DNA from: Fusobacteriaceae bacterium UBA2433
GTDB lineage: Bacteria > Fusobacteriota > Fusobacteriia > Fusobacteriales > Fusobacteriaceae
Assembly (NCBI GenBank): GCA_002342785.1
Contig: DDQV01000104.1
Location: 1 to 61,246 of the forward strand
Direction of reading: 5' to 3'
Length of the DNA stretch: 61,246 bases
Each line of letters begins with the position of its first letter. The stretch's first letter is position 1. The notes beneath the pieces are model-generated. The model did no database searches. It had not been told where the DNA came from and saw nothing but the letters and a program-made list of their open reading frames with translations. Shown here one piece after another: positions 16,491 through 25,223 of this stretch. A program made the translations under genes and the position numbers.

Positions 16491-17195
16491 CTACCATTTT
16501 CTTTTCCAATAAGTATTTACTACTCTACCTTCACACTTTAATTTTTTTTCATTTAATACAATAATATCTGAAATATTTTGGTTAAAAGACACTAAGTGTA
16601 TTAAGTTTTGATTATCAATTTCTAATTGTTTTATATATGTTTCATCGTTATAGGTAAATACGCAGACTTTTCCAATTAATTCTTCTATACCTTGGCATAT
16701 CACAGGATCTAATAGTGCAACTGACCCGCAGGGGATAGTTTTATTTCCTACACCTGACATTGAATCATCTTCTATCTTAATTGTAAATCTTCCTTTTTTA
16801 TAATCTTCATCTGGGATTTCAAACTCTTCATTTACTTCCTCATTTAAGTTTAAATATCCTGAACCATTACTTGCTTTTCCATACATAGGAACTTTTCTTG
16901 TTTCAATTTTTCTTGCATTTGGAATTGTCTCTATAGGTTCATCTTTTTCTAGATAATCAACTATTATATATAATTCTTTATAGTCAATTTTTAGAGCATA
17001 AGCTAATTTTTTTAATTGGTATGGATTAATTCTTTTATTACTACCACTTAAAATTTTAGTTAAAACTCCAGGATTAACTTCTGATTTTATGGAAAGCTGA
17101 TTAAATCCTAATTTTCTTTTTTCTTTCAATTCTTTTAAATATTTAGCTAATTTTATTCTTAAATTTTTTGGAACTTCTGTTGTATTTTTTGACAT
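16491..17195 (-). CDS. Phage-type CI-like repressor with S24/LexA-like domain, 234 aa
   Basis: Residues 12-75 are a Cro/CI-type HTH (LGFNQLSIKSEVNPGVLTKILSG), followed by a linker and an S24 peptidase-like domain with the nucleophile Ser145 in DDSM and Lys189 in TYIKQL, the Ser-Lys pair that allows self-cleavage in LexA and CI. No clear Ala-Gly cleavage site is seen, but an Ala-Ser-Asn-Gly stretch (108-111) lies where one would be. The gene is divergent from the TnpB/LlaJI-like side and faces a palindromic operator. It may control the nuclease that once began at this promoter, so that DNA damage would derepress it; this is inference. The ATG follows AGGAGG. Confidence 0.85.
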   Translation of the reverse strand: MSKNTTEVPKNLRIKLAKYLKELKEKRKLGFNQLSIKSEVNPGVLTKILSGSNKRINPYQLKKLAYALKIDYKELYIIVDYLEKDEPIETIPNARKIETRKVPMYGKASNGSGYLNLNEEVNEEFEIPDEDYKKGRFTIKIEDDSMSGVGNKTIPCGSVALLDPVICQGIEELIGKVCVFTYNDETYIKQLEIDNQNLIHLVSFNQNISDIIVLNEKKLKCEGRVVNTYWKRKW

Positions 17196-17230
17196 AAAAA
17201 CCTCCTTGATATTAAAATATTACACTATTT

Positions 17231-17275
17231 TAATCAACTTGTTGATTATTAAATGAAAAACCACTTTACAAGTTG
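17231..17275. promoter_or_regulatory. Palindromic operator region of the S24 repressor
   Basis: TAATCAACTTGTTGATTA (17231-17248) is a perfect palindrome, and a half-site CAAGTTG recurs at 17269-17275, the complement of CAACTTG in the palindrome. It lies 36 bases upstream of the repressor start, between it and the rightward genes. Confidence 0.7.
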
Positions 17276-17441
17276 AATATTATAGTTTATAATCAATATA
17301 TAAAGTAGTTAGTTATAAAACTAATTAACATATAAATCAATTTACAAAACGTGAAAGGTTTTTAATAGGTTCCATCTTGAGGTTGAATTAATTTTTTTCC
17401 TTTGAAGTTTATATACTAATACTTATAGGAGGTGAAAATCT

Positions 17442-18551
17442 ATGGAAAAATATAACAAAGCTTTTAAATTTAGAATATTACCAACTAAAGAACAAGAGAT
17501 ATTAATTAACAAAACTTTTGGTTGTACAAGATTAATATATAATATGTTTCTTGAGAAGAGAATTAAAATATATGAGAATGAAAAAAAATCTACATCATAC
17601 AATACCCAAACTAAAGAATTGACTTCATTAAAGAAAGAGTTAGAATTCTTAAAAGAAGTAGATAGTATGTCTCTACAAATAACACTCAAGAATTTAGATA
17701 AAGCTTTTCAAGGTTTCTTTAAAAAAATAACTAAATTTCCTAAATTTAAATCTAAAAGAAATACTAGAAAATCTTATTCAACTAACAATGTAAATAATTC
17801 TATTAGAGTTGAAGAAGGAAAACTTAAATTTCCTAAACTTAAGATCCTTAAAGTGAAATTCCATAGATTAATACCTACTACTCATAAGATTAAATCAGCT
17901 ACTATAAGTTGTGAACCTAATGGTGCTTACTTTGTTAGCATCCTAACAGAGTTCTATCAAGAGATTAAACCTATTCCTAGTAAAAATAATATTGTTGGAC
18001 TTGATTATTCGTCAAAAGAATTATTTGTTTCCTCTGAAAACCAAAGAGGTCATTCACCTAAATTTTATAGTCAATATCAAGATAAACTAGCTAAAGAACA
18101 ACGTATATTAGCTAGAAGAACTAAAGGTTCTAATAATTGGTATAAACAAAAATTAAAAGTAAGTAGATTACATTCAAAAATTAAAAACTCAAGAGCCGAT
18201 TATCTACATAAATTATCTAAGGAACTTATAGATAAATATAACTCAATTTGTATTGAAAATTTAGATCTTAAATCAATGAAGATAAAAAACTTAGCGAAAC
18301 ATACCTTTGACAATGCATGGGGTATGTTTGTTCTAATGCTTGAATACAAAGCTAAATTTGCAGGAAAACAAGTTGTAAAGATAGATAAGTACTTCCCATC
18401 TTCTAAAACTTGTTCATCTTGCGGTTCAGTAAAATCAATTCTCGAATTAAATGAAAGAATCTACAATTGTAATTGTGGACTTTCAATAGATAGAGATCTT
18501 AATGCTAGTTACAATATCCTTGCAGAAGGAAAAAAACTATTAGCTTACTAA
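17442..18551 (+). CDS. tnpB: TnpB RNA-guided nuclease, 369 aa
   Basis: The N-terminal HTH-like segment AFKFRILPTKEQEILINKTFGCTR is typical of TnpB. The RuvC residues are present: Asp188 in GLDYS, Glu272 in ICIENL, and Asp350 in SIDRDLNASYNI. A zinc finger has Cys324/Cys327 (CSSC) and Cys343/Cys345; the second pair is C-x-C rather than the usual C-x2-C. TnpB proteins are omega-RNA-guided DNA nucleases that keep the element at its site. The ATG is behind AGGAGGTGAAAATCT. Length and catalytic residues look complete, so it may be active. Confidence 0.9.
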   Translation: MEKYNKAFKFRILPTKEQEILINKTFGCTRLIYNMFLEKRIKIYENEKKSTSYNTQTKELTSLKKELEFLKEVDSMSLQITLKNLDKAFQGFFKKITKFPKFKSKRNTRKSYSTNNVNNSIRVEEGKLKFPKLKILKVKFHRLIPTTHKIKSATISCEPNGAYFVSILTEFYQEIKPIPSKNNIVGLDYSSKELFVSSENQRGHSPKFYSQYQDKLAKEQRILARRTKGSNNWYKQKLKVSRLHSKIKNSRADYLHKLSKELIDKYNSICIENLDLKSMKIKNLAKHTFDNAWGMFVLMLEYKAKFAGKQVVKIDKYFPSSKTCSSCGSVKSILELNERIYNCNCGLSIDRDLNASYNILAEGKKLLAY

Positions 18552-18672
18552 AATATATCAGGGTAGGGCTTACCCGTTGAGCTTGGTAAATATGAGTTAG
18601 TTCTTAATAACTCACTTCCCAAGAAGCCCCTTCTTCGAGCTGTTTTCATAGGCTAGATGGGGGAGTATGCCA
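18552..18672 (+). ncRNA. Probable omega-RNA scaffold / right end of the tnpB element
   Basis: The 120 bases directly behind tnpB are richer in G+C than the surroundings and contain several pairable segments: GGGTAGGGCTTACCC at 18562-18576, and AAGCCCCTTCTTC facing GATGGGGGAG. This matches where TnpB guide RNAs are made, with the guide reading out past the element end into the LlaJI-like gene. Boundaries are approximate. Confidence 0.55.
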
Positions 18673-18682
18673 CTTTAAATAT

Positions 18683-19849
18683 GTGGGGTTAATCTGTGTA
18701 GAAGATCTAATTATAGCTGTTTTACCCAAATATTTAGAAGGAACAACTCATAAAGATAATGAAATAAATAAAAAAAATCTTACTCTAACAATGAAATCCC
18801 TAAAAAAATATAATAGAGTATCTATTGATGAACAATTGGAAACCTTGGGGAAACAAGAAGAAAAATATAAGTTTAATAATATGTTTGCAATTATAGATTT
18901 CTTATTTAAAGATTATGTTGAGTATAATCTTTATGAAAATTATATAGAGAAATATGAGTTGAATGGTGAAGGTGAAATTAACTGGGAATATACCATTGAA
19001 AGTGAAACTGCATATCTAAGTAATAAAAGACCGATATATTTAAATTGTTGGACAAATGATAGTGAATCTAATGATGGAGATTTTATACGGAGTTTGCATA
19101 AACATATTTTAAATCTTTGTGTAAAAAGAATAATAGATTCAGAAATTCAACAGATTACTGAAATTTTAGAAGTTCCAGAAGTTTCTTTCACAGTAGAAGA
19201 AGAAAGTTTAGGAGAATTAGAATACCAAGTAAAGATGATAGATAACGAATTAAAAATACAATATGGCGAAAGAAAAATAAGATTGTTGAAGGCAATGAAA
19301 TTATTTTTAAATAATCATAATTATGAAGCAGATGAAAATATACTGCTCTTGGGAACAACTACTTTTCATACTATCTGGGAAAAAGCGTGTGGAGATGTAT
19401 TAGGTAATGAATATAATGATCATAGTCAGCATCATAAAATTATTTCTGAAAAAACCAAAGCTCATTGGAAAGATTTAAAAGATCATAAAAGTTCTGCCAT
19501 GAGACCTGATATTGTATATAAAACTAAAGATATTTTCTATATAGTAGATGCCAAATATTATACAGAAAAAGGGATTAAAGATTTAGGAGTTCAAGATATA
19601 GCTAAACAATATATGTATCACCAAGCTTTAGAAAATAAAGATGAGAAGAAAGAGTATAGAAATATTTTCATCTCTCCGGGAAATAAAGACAAAAGATTCT
19701 CTGAAATAACAATGCCTTTATTTGGAAATAAAATAATATATTCTGTTATAGTAAAGGGGAATGAACTTTTACAAAAGTATGTAGATGGAAAGAGAGAGAA
19801 GGAAGAGTATTTGTTAAAATTATGCAATGAAAACACCATAATATATTAG
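18683..19849 (+). pseudogene. LlaJI-like restriction endonuclease, N-terminus lost to the TnpB element
   Basis: The protein resembles the McrC/LlaJI nuclease class: an early VEDLIIAVLPKYLEG strand, a long helical middle, then a PD-(D/E)XK core with RPDIVY (Asp276) and IVDAKYY (Asp289-Ala-Lys291). In relatives the IxVLPKY strand lies some 60-80 residues in, whereas here it begins at residue 7; the first possible start, GTG 18683, has no ribosome site and abuts the tnpB right end. So the 5' end was probably removed by the insertion. McrB-like GTPase partners are absent. The TAG stop lies within the second 187-bp repeat. Confidence 0.7.
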
Positions 19850-20030
19850 CCAAAACAACCAAAAACCCTATAAATAGGTTTAATATGAATATCTCTAAAA
19901 GGGGTGTAAATATTGACTCTCTTATTTAGCATCTAAGGTGCCTTGAAAAAAGTTCCCTTGTATTTATATGGATGAAGGGTTGAAAATTGCTCTATTAAAG
20001 GCTTCTATATACTGGTATTATTGGGGTTGA
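19844..20030. repeat. 187-bp direct repeat, copy 2
   Basis: Same length as copy 1, ungapped, about 92% identical. It overlaps the last two codons and the stop of the LlaJI-like gene. The shared 20-codon frame reads MDEGLK, then I instead of F, then ALLKASIYWYYWG. Confidence 0.95.
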
Positions 20031-20085
20031 GAGGATATGTATTCATAGATCTAATGTGTACTATTTTAAAACTAAAAACAAGTTC

Positions 20086-20110
20086 AAAAAGTGTTGAAAA
20101 TACACTTTTT
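20086..20110 (+). terminator. Hairpin behind repeat copy 2
   Basis: AAAAAGTGT and ACACTTTTT form a perfect 9-bp stem around TGAAAAT, ending in five T. Absent from the copy 1 flank. Confidence 0.6.
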
Positions 20111-20133
20111 GTTATAAAAATAAACTGTAAATG

Positions 20134-20167
20134 GAGTTATATATTTAGTTATATAGCTTTTTTTTCT
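20134..20167 (+). terminator. Second hairpin behind repeat copy 2
   Basis: GAGTTATATA pairs loosely with TATATAGCTT, followed by seven T and CTTGTTTT. It resembles the terminator behind copy 1. Confidence 0.65.
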
Positions 20168-20309
20168 TGTTTTTTTAGGCATTTTATTCTTTTATAGACT
20201 AAAAAATAAAATTATAATTATTGTGAAAAAATTAGAAATGAGTTAGTATATTACAGTAAAAGAATTAATTATTATTTTAAGAAAAAGAGAAACAAAGGGG
20301 AGAGTAAAG

Positions 20310-22277
20310 ATGAAAAAAAAATTAATATTGGCATTAATTTTAATGTCAGCAGTTACAGTAAGTGGAGAGGATGAATTTTTGGAGGATAGTTCTATTCCTT
20401 CTATGACTCTAAATGAAACTGTTGTTACTGGGGAAAAGTTTGGTACAACTGTAAGAAATACAACAAAGGGAATCACTGTACTTACTTCAAAAGATATTAA
20501 AAAATCTGGAGCAAAAGATGTAAGTGATGTTTTAAGATCTGTTCCTGGTATAAAATCAGAGAGGGGAAGTAATGGAGAGGGACAATTAAACTATAGAGGT
20601 CAAGGAAGTATGCTTCCTATGTCTTATACAAAAACTGTTATTTTTGTAGATGGAATTAAATTAAATACCATGGATAGTAAGGTTGAATTAAATTCAATCT
20701 CTCTTGGGAATATAGAAAAAATAGAGGTAATACCTGGAGGAAGTGTAATAGCAGGAAGTGTAGCAGGGGGAGTTATAAATATAATTACAAAAAATGATTA
20801 TAAGATGGATTCTTTTAATCAAATTAGAAGTGAATATGGTTCTTATAATTCTTATAAAACAGGAGTTAGTGCAGGAGTTAATATAAGTGAAAATTTGCTT
20901 CTACAAGGGAATTATGATACTTATAACAGTGATGGATATAGAGAAGATGGAGATGTTGATAAACAAAGTGGTGGAATACAACTAAAAACAAAATTAAATG
21001 AAACAGATTATCTGTCTTTTAAATATGATCACTCCTACAAAAAATATAATTTTGCTGGAAGTTTATCAAAAGATCAAGTAAACGAAGATAGAACTCAGCT
21101 AAAATCTGATAGTTATAAGTCTGACTATTATGATTCTAAACAAAATACATATACAGTAACATACAACAATATATTAAATAATAAATTGTCACTTATGACA
21201 GATATTTATTTTAAACAATATGAAACTTATTCTTTAACATCAGGGGGAACTAGTATAACTAAAAAAGATTTTGATACTTATGGGATCTCTCCTAGATTAG
21301 AATATAAATATTTAAATAATGCTCGTTTAGTATTAGGATATGATGGTTATAAAACTGAAGGTGATTATTATTCAAACAATTCTGGAAAAAAAGAGTGGGA
21401 GGAAGAAAGTCACGGAGCCTTCGTTACTAATAGATTTAAAAAAGGAAAGTTTGAATTTGTACAAGGATTTAGAAGACAATGGGATAATATATCTTATACT
21501 TATATAGATAATGAAGATAAGAACTATGATAAAGATTTTAATAGTGACGCCTTAGAACTTGGTGCAAATTATTATTATTCCGATACAGGAAGCTTATTTT
21601 TAAATTTTAACACAAACTTCTTAGTTCCTAGCACAACTTATTTAAAAGATGCAGATAATGCAGATAATGTAGATGATCAAACGTCTAAAACTTTAGAATT
21701 AGGAGTAAAAGAGTATATAAAAAATACATTTGTATCTATGTCTATCTATCAAACCCTTACAGAAGATGAGATATATTATGATTCTGTAGAAACAGGTTCT
21801 AATAAAACCTATAAAAATATCGATGGAGAGACAAAAAGACAAGGAGTAGAACTAAGTCTTGAACATAGATTTGGAAAACTTACAATAAAAGAAACATATT
21901 CTAGGATCGATCCAAAAATATCAGATGGAAGTTATAAGGGAAGTCAAGTACCAGGAGCTTCAAAAAATCTTTTTAATCTAAATACATCTTACGATCTTAC
22001 TTCTAAATTTACCCTTGCTATGAACAACTATTATGTAGGAAGTTATTATGCAAAATCTGATTTAGAAAATGATGGAGAAAAAGTTGATAATTATTGGGTG
22101 ACAGATATTGTAGCTTTTTATGATTTTCAAAATAATTTAAAAATCGAGGGTGGAGTAAGAAATCTATGTAATGAAAAATTTTATGATTCTGTTACTTATT
22201 ATAATAAAACAGATTCATTTAGTTACTATCCTGCTGAAGAAAGAACCTACTATATAGGATTTAATTATACATTTTAA
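20310..22277 (+). CDS. BtuB-like TonB-dependent outer-membrane receptor, 655 aa (copy 1)
   Basis: A signal peptide (residues 1-19, ending SAVTVSG) is followed by a TonB-box-like LNETVVTGEKF, a plug domain (GITVLTSKDIKKSGAKDVSD, VPGIKSERG, VDGIKLN, IEVIPGGSVIAGSVAGGVINIITK) and a beta-barrel with many Tyr-rich strands, ending in FNYTF with the C-terminal Phe needed by BAM. It takes up a substrate at the outer membrane using TonB. The close sister at 23152 is preceded by a cobalamin riboswitch, so cobalamin or a related corrinoid is the likely ligand. This copy has no riboswitch in the 280 bases upstream. The ATG is behind GGGGAGAGTAAAG. Confidence 0.88.
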   Translation: MKKKLILALILMSAVTVSGEDEFLEDSSIPSMTLNETVVTGEKFGTTVRNTTKGITVLTSKDIKKSGAKDVSDVLRSVPGIKSERGSNGEGQLNYRGQGSMLPMSYTKTVIFVDGIKLNTMDSKVELNSISLGNIEKIEVIPGGSVIAGSVAGGVINIITKNDYKMDSFNQIRSEYGSYNSYKTGVSAGVNISENLLLQGNYDTYNSDGYREDGDVDKQSGGIQLKTKLNETDYLSFKYDHSYKKYNFAGSLSKDQVNEDRTQLKSDSYKSDYYDSKQNTYTVTYNNILNNKLSLMTDIYFKQYETYSLTSGGTSITKKDFDTYGISPRLEYKYLNNARLVLGYDGYKTEGDYYSNNSGKKEWEEESHGAFVTNRFKKGKFEFVQGFRRQWDNISYTYIDNEDKNYDKDFNSDALELGANYYYSDTGSLFLNFNTNFLVPSTTYLKDADNADNVDDQTSKTLELGVKEYIKNTFVSMSIYQTLTEDEIYYDSVETGSNKTYKNIDGETKRQGVELSLEHRFGKLTIKETYSRIDPKISDGSYKGSQVPGASKNLFNLNTSYDLTSKFTLAMNNYYVGSYYAKSDLENDGEKVDNYWVTDIVAFYDFQNNLKIEGGVRNLCNEKFYDSVTYYNKTDSFSYYPAEERTYYIGFNYTF

Positions 22278-22292
22278 TTTAAAATTTAACAG

Positions 22293-22327
22293 ACTTTTAG
22301 AATATATTTTCTAGAAGTTTTTTTTTA
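22293..22327 (+). terminator. Terminator behind receptor copy 1
   Basis: ACTTTTAGAA pairs with TTCTAGAAGT, followed by nine T. Confidence 0.85.
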
Positions 22328-22572
22328 ATATATTCTAAAACACTTATTTTATAAAGAAAAAATTAAATCGAAAAGTATAAAAAAAAAACTTTCTGTTTTA
22401 AAATAAAACTTAAAATAGGATTATTTGTCTTGTGAAAAAGTTAAAAATAGGTTATCATAGTTATAGTGAGTTTATTTTTTTATGACACTTTAAAAAAGAA
22501 CTTTCTTATACATGTTAATTATAAAATTAAAATAATATTTATTGAGACTATTTAATTATATAAGGAGGAAAC

Positions 22573-22878
22573 ATGGGATTAAGTTGGATCGATCGTCAAG
22601 AAATTATTCAAAGTATTGAATATGAAATAGTTAATTTAGAAAAATATGAGGAATATCGAAAAAATGATAAGGAAAAAGGATTTATTGATGAAGTATCGAA
22701 TCCAATCATTAATATGACAAGAAAACTTTTTTTTTATAATCTACATGAATATTCAAAAAATCTTGAAGAAGAATTTCAAATTCGAGAAGTTGAGGTTGTA
22801 AAAAAAGAGATTAAAAAAGAATTACTTTTATTTATAAAGCGAAAAAAATGGATAAAGATAGATAGAATAAAGAAATAA
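22573..22878 (+). CDS. Hypothetical protein, 101 aa
   Basis: A charged, helical protein (GLSWIDRQEIIQSIEYEI at the start, VKKEIKKELLLFIKRKKW at the end) with a strong AAGGAGGAAAC site, so it is probably a real gene. There is no signal peptide, cysteine or known motif. It stands between the two receptor copies, just ahead of the cobalamin riboswitch, and so may be a leftover of an insertion that separated them. Function unknown. Confidence 0.65.
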   Translation: MGLSWIDRQEIIQSIEYEIVNLEKYEEYRKNDKEKGFIDEVSNPIINMTRKLFFYNLHEYSKNLEEEFQIREVEVVKKEIKKELLLFIKRKKWIKIDRIKK

Positions 22879-22907
22879 GAAGAGAAAAAATAATAAAAAT
22901 TTAAGGT

Positions 22908-23128
22908 TTGACTAGTTCAATTAAAAGGGAAGTTGGGTAAAAACCCACGCTGTCCCGCAACTGTGAAGCAGACGAAAGCCATAAACCACTGAAATTTTAA
23001 TTTCGGGAAGGTAGGTGAGTAGAATGAAGCTAAGCCAGGAGACCTGCCTTAAATTTATCAGTTACCATCTTGCGAGGACGAGAGGGGTAGCTTTTTAAAT
23101 TGAAATTTAATGAGCTTTCCCCTTTAAA
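22908..23128 (+). promoter_or_regulatory. Cobalamin (AdoCbl) riboswitch and expression platform
   Basis: The aptamer (about 22908-23056) holds the conserved boxes in order: AAAAGGGAAGTTGGGT, CACGCTGTCCCGCAACTGT, a CCACTG segment, and AAGCCAGGAGACCTGCC (the B12 box, 23032-23048). Downstream, AGGGGTAGCT (23082 onward) pairs with AGCTTTCCCCT to 23123 through an AAATT/AATTT extension, forming the likely off-state hairpin just ahead of the ribosome site AAGGAGAG. It controls the second receptor gene, which should be shut when cobalamin is plentiful. Confidence 0.95.
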
Positions 23129-23151
23129 ATAAAATAAAAAGGAGAGTAAAG

Positions 23152-25119
23152 ATGAAAAAAAAATTAATATTGGCATTAATTTTAATGTCAGCAGTTACAG
23201 CAAATGGAGAGGATGAATTTTTTGAAGACAGTTCTATTTCTTCTATGATTCTAAATGAAACTGTTATCACTGGGGAAAAATTTAAAACAACATTGAGAAA
23301 TACTACAAAGGGGATTACCGTACTTACTTCAAAGGATATTAAAAAATCTGGAGCAAAAGATGTCAGTGATGCTTTAAGAATGGTTCCAGGTATAAAATCA
23401 GAGAGGGGAACCAATGGAGATGGACAATTAAATTATAGAGGTCAAGGAAGTATGCTTCCTATGGCTTATACAAAAACTGTTATTTTTGTAGATGGAATAA
23501 AATTAAATACTATGGATAGTAATGTTGAATTAAATTCAATTGCTATTGAAAATGTAGAAAAGATAGAAGTAATACCTGGAGGAAGTGTAATAGCAGGAAG
23601 TGTAGCAGGGGGAGTAATAAATATAATCACAAAAAATGATTATAAGATGGATCCTTTTAATCAAATTAGAAGTGAATATGGTTCTTATAATTCTTATAAA
23701 ACAGGAGTTAGTGCAGGAATTAATATAAGTAAAAACTGGTTATTACAGGGAAACTACGACACCTATAATAGTGATGGATATAGAGATGATAGAGATACTG
23801 AAAAGCAAAGTGGTGGAATACAATTAAAAAGAAAATTAAATGAAACAGATTATCTATCTTTTAAATACGATCACTCATACAAAAAATTTGATTCTGCTGG
23901 AAGTTTATCAAAAGCTCAAGTTAATGAAGATAGAACACAACTAAAATCTGATAGTTATAAGCCTAATTATTATGAATCTAAACAAAATACATATATAACA
24001 ACATATAATAAAGAAGTGAATGAGAAGCTATCATTTATGACAGATCTTTATTTTAAACAATATGAAACTTATTCTTTAACCTCAGCTGGATCAGGGGTAA
24101 CAGAAAAAGATTTTGATACTTATGGTATCTCTCCTAGATTGGAATATAAATATTTAGATAATGCTCGTTTAGTATTAGGATATGATGGTTATAAAACTGA
24201 GGGAGATTATTATTCAAACAATTCTAGAAAAAAAGAGTGGGAGGAAGAAAGTCACGCTACCTTTTTTACCAATAGATTTAAGGCAGGAAAGTTTGAATTT
24301 ATACAAGGATTTAGAAAACAATGGGATAAGGTATCTTATACTTATATAGATAATAAAGGAGATGACTATGATAAAGATTTTAATAATGATGCTTTAGAAC
24401 TTGGTGCAAATTATTATTATTCTGACACAGGAAGCTTATTTTTAAATTTTAACACAAACTTTTTAGCTCCTAGTACAACTTATTTAAAAGATGCAGACAA
24501 TGCAGATAATGTTGTAGATCAAACATCTAAAACTTTAGAATTAGGAATAAAAGAATATATAGGAAATACATTTATATCTATGGCTATCTATCAAACTTTT
24601 ACAGAAGATGAGATATATTATGATTCTGCTGAAACAGGTATTAATAGAACCTATAAAAATATCGATGGTGAGACAAAGAGACAAGGATTAGAACTAAGTC
24701 TTGAGCATAACTTTAAAAAACTTACAATAAGAGAAACTTATTCTAGGATTAATCCAAAAATATCAGATGGGGCCTATGAAGGAAATAATATCCCAGGAGC
24801 TTCAAAAAATCTTTTTAATCTAAATATATCTTATGATTTTACATCAAAGTTTAGTCTTGCTATGAACAACTATTATGTAGGAAGTTACTATGCAAAGGGA
24901 GATTTGGAAAATACTGGAGAAAAAGTTGATAATTATTGGGTAACAGATCTTATGGCTTTTTATGATTTTAAAAATAATTTAAAACTTGAAGGAGGAATAA
25001 GAAATTTATGTAATGAAAAATTCTATGATTCTGTTTCTTACTCTAATACAACAGGTTCACTTAGTTATTATCCTGCTGAGGAAAGAACTTATTATATAGG
25101 ATTCAATTATACTTTTTAG
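23152..25119 (+). CDS. btuB: BtuB-like cobalamin receptor, 655 aa (copy 2)
   Basis: Same length and layout as the receptor at 20310, and clearly a duplicate; differences are spread over the barrel loops (for instance NYYESK for DYYDSK) with the plug almost unchanged. Signal peptide, TonB box LNETVITGEKF, plug and the terminal FNYTF are all present. The cobalamin riboswitch directly upstream identifies a corrinoid transporter. It imports vitamin B12 across the outer membrane; an inner-membrane BtuCDF is not in the window. Confidence 0.92.
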   Translation: MKKKLILALILMSAVTANGEDEFFEDSSISSMILNETVITGEKFKTTLRNTTKGITVLTSKDIKKSGAKDVSDALRMVPGIKSERGTNGDGQLNYRGQGSMLPMAYTKTVIFVDGIKLNTMDSNVELNSIAIENVEKIEVIPGGSVIAGSVAGGVINIITKNDYKMDPFNQIRSEYGSYNSYKTGVSAGINISKNWLLQGNYDTYNSDGYRDDRDTEKQSGGIQLKRKLNETDYLSFKYDHSYKKFDSAGSLSKAQVNEDRTQLKSDSYKPNYYESKQNTYITTYNKEVNEKLSFMTDLYFKQYETYSLTSAGSGVTEKDFDTYGISPRLEYKYLDNARLVLGYDGYKTEGDYYSNNSRKKEWEEESHATFFTNRFKAGKFEFIQGFRKQWDKVSYTYIDNKGDDYDKDFNNDALELGANYYYSDTGSLFLNFNTNFLAPSTTYLKDADNADNVVDQTSKTLELGIKEYIGNTFISMAIYQTFTEDEIYYDSAETGINRTYKNIDGETKRQGLELSLEHNFKKLTIRETYSRINPKISDGAYEGNNIPGASKNLFNLNISYDFTSKFSLAMNNYYVGSYYAKGDLENTGEKVDNYWVTDLMAFYDFKNNLKLEGGIRNLCNEKFYDSVSYSNTTGSLSYYPAEERTYYIGFNYTF

Positions 25120-25223
25120 TTTAGTTAAGTTGAAAAAATAATAGCAATAATGTATAATATTGATATTCTTAGATTTTACTAAAAAATCAGTTATTTATTG
25201 TTTTTATTATTTGGAGGAGTATT

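Larger units (their letters stand above)
17340..18672 (+). mobile_element. IS605/IS607-type element carrying only tnpB
   Basis: The unit comprises tnpB and a structured right end; no TnpA transposase lies on either side. Exact ends cannot be fixed by eye. The left boundary is a guess near AACGTGAAAGG (17349); the right end is placed in GGGGGAGTATGCCAC (18660-18674) because the LlaJI-like coding frame resumes just after it. Without TnpA it depends on an enzyme supplied elsewhere. Confidence 0.6.

Noticed and set aside
15562..20030. CRISPR array or leader
   Set aside because: Only two copies, 187 bp long and 4.1 kb apart, with no spacer-like spacing and no cas genes. No CRISPR array was seen anywhere in the window.
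20243..23414. Antisense ORFs opposite the receptor gene starts (77 and 96 codons)
   Set aside because: They mirror the conserved plug sequence in the opposite strand, exist in both copies only because the genes are duplicates, and have no ribosome sites.
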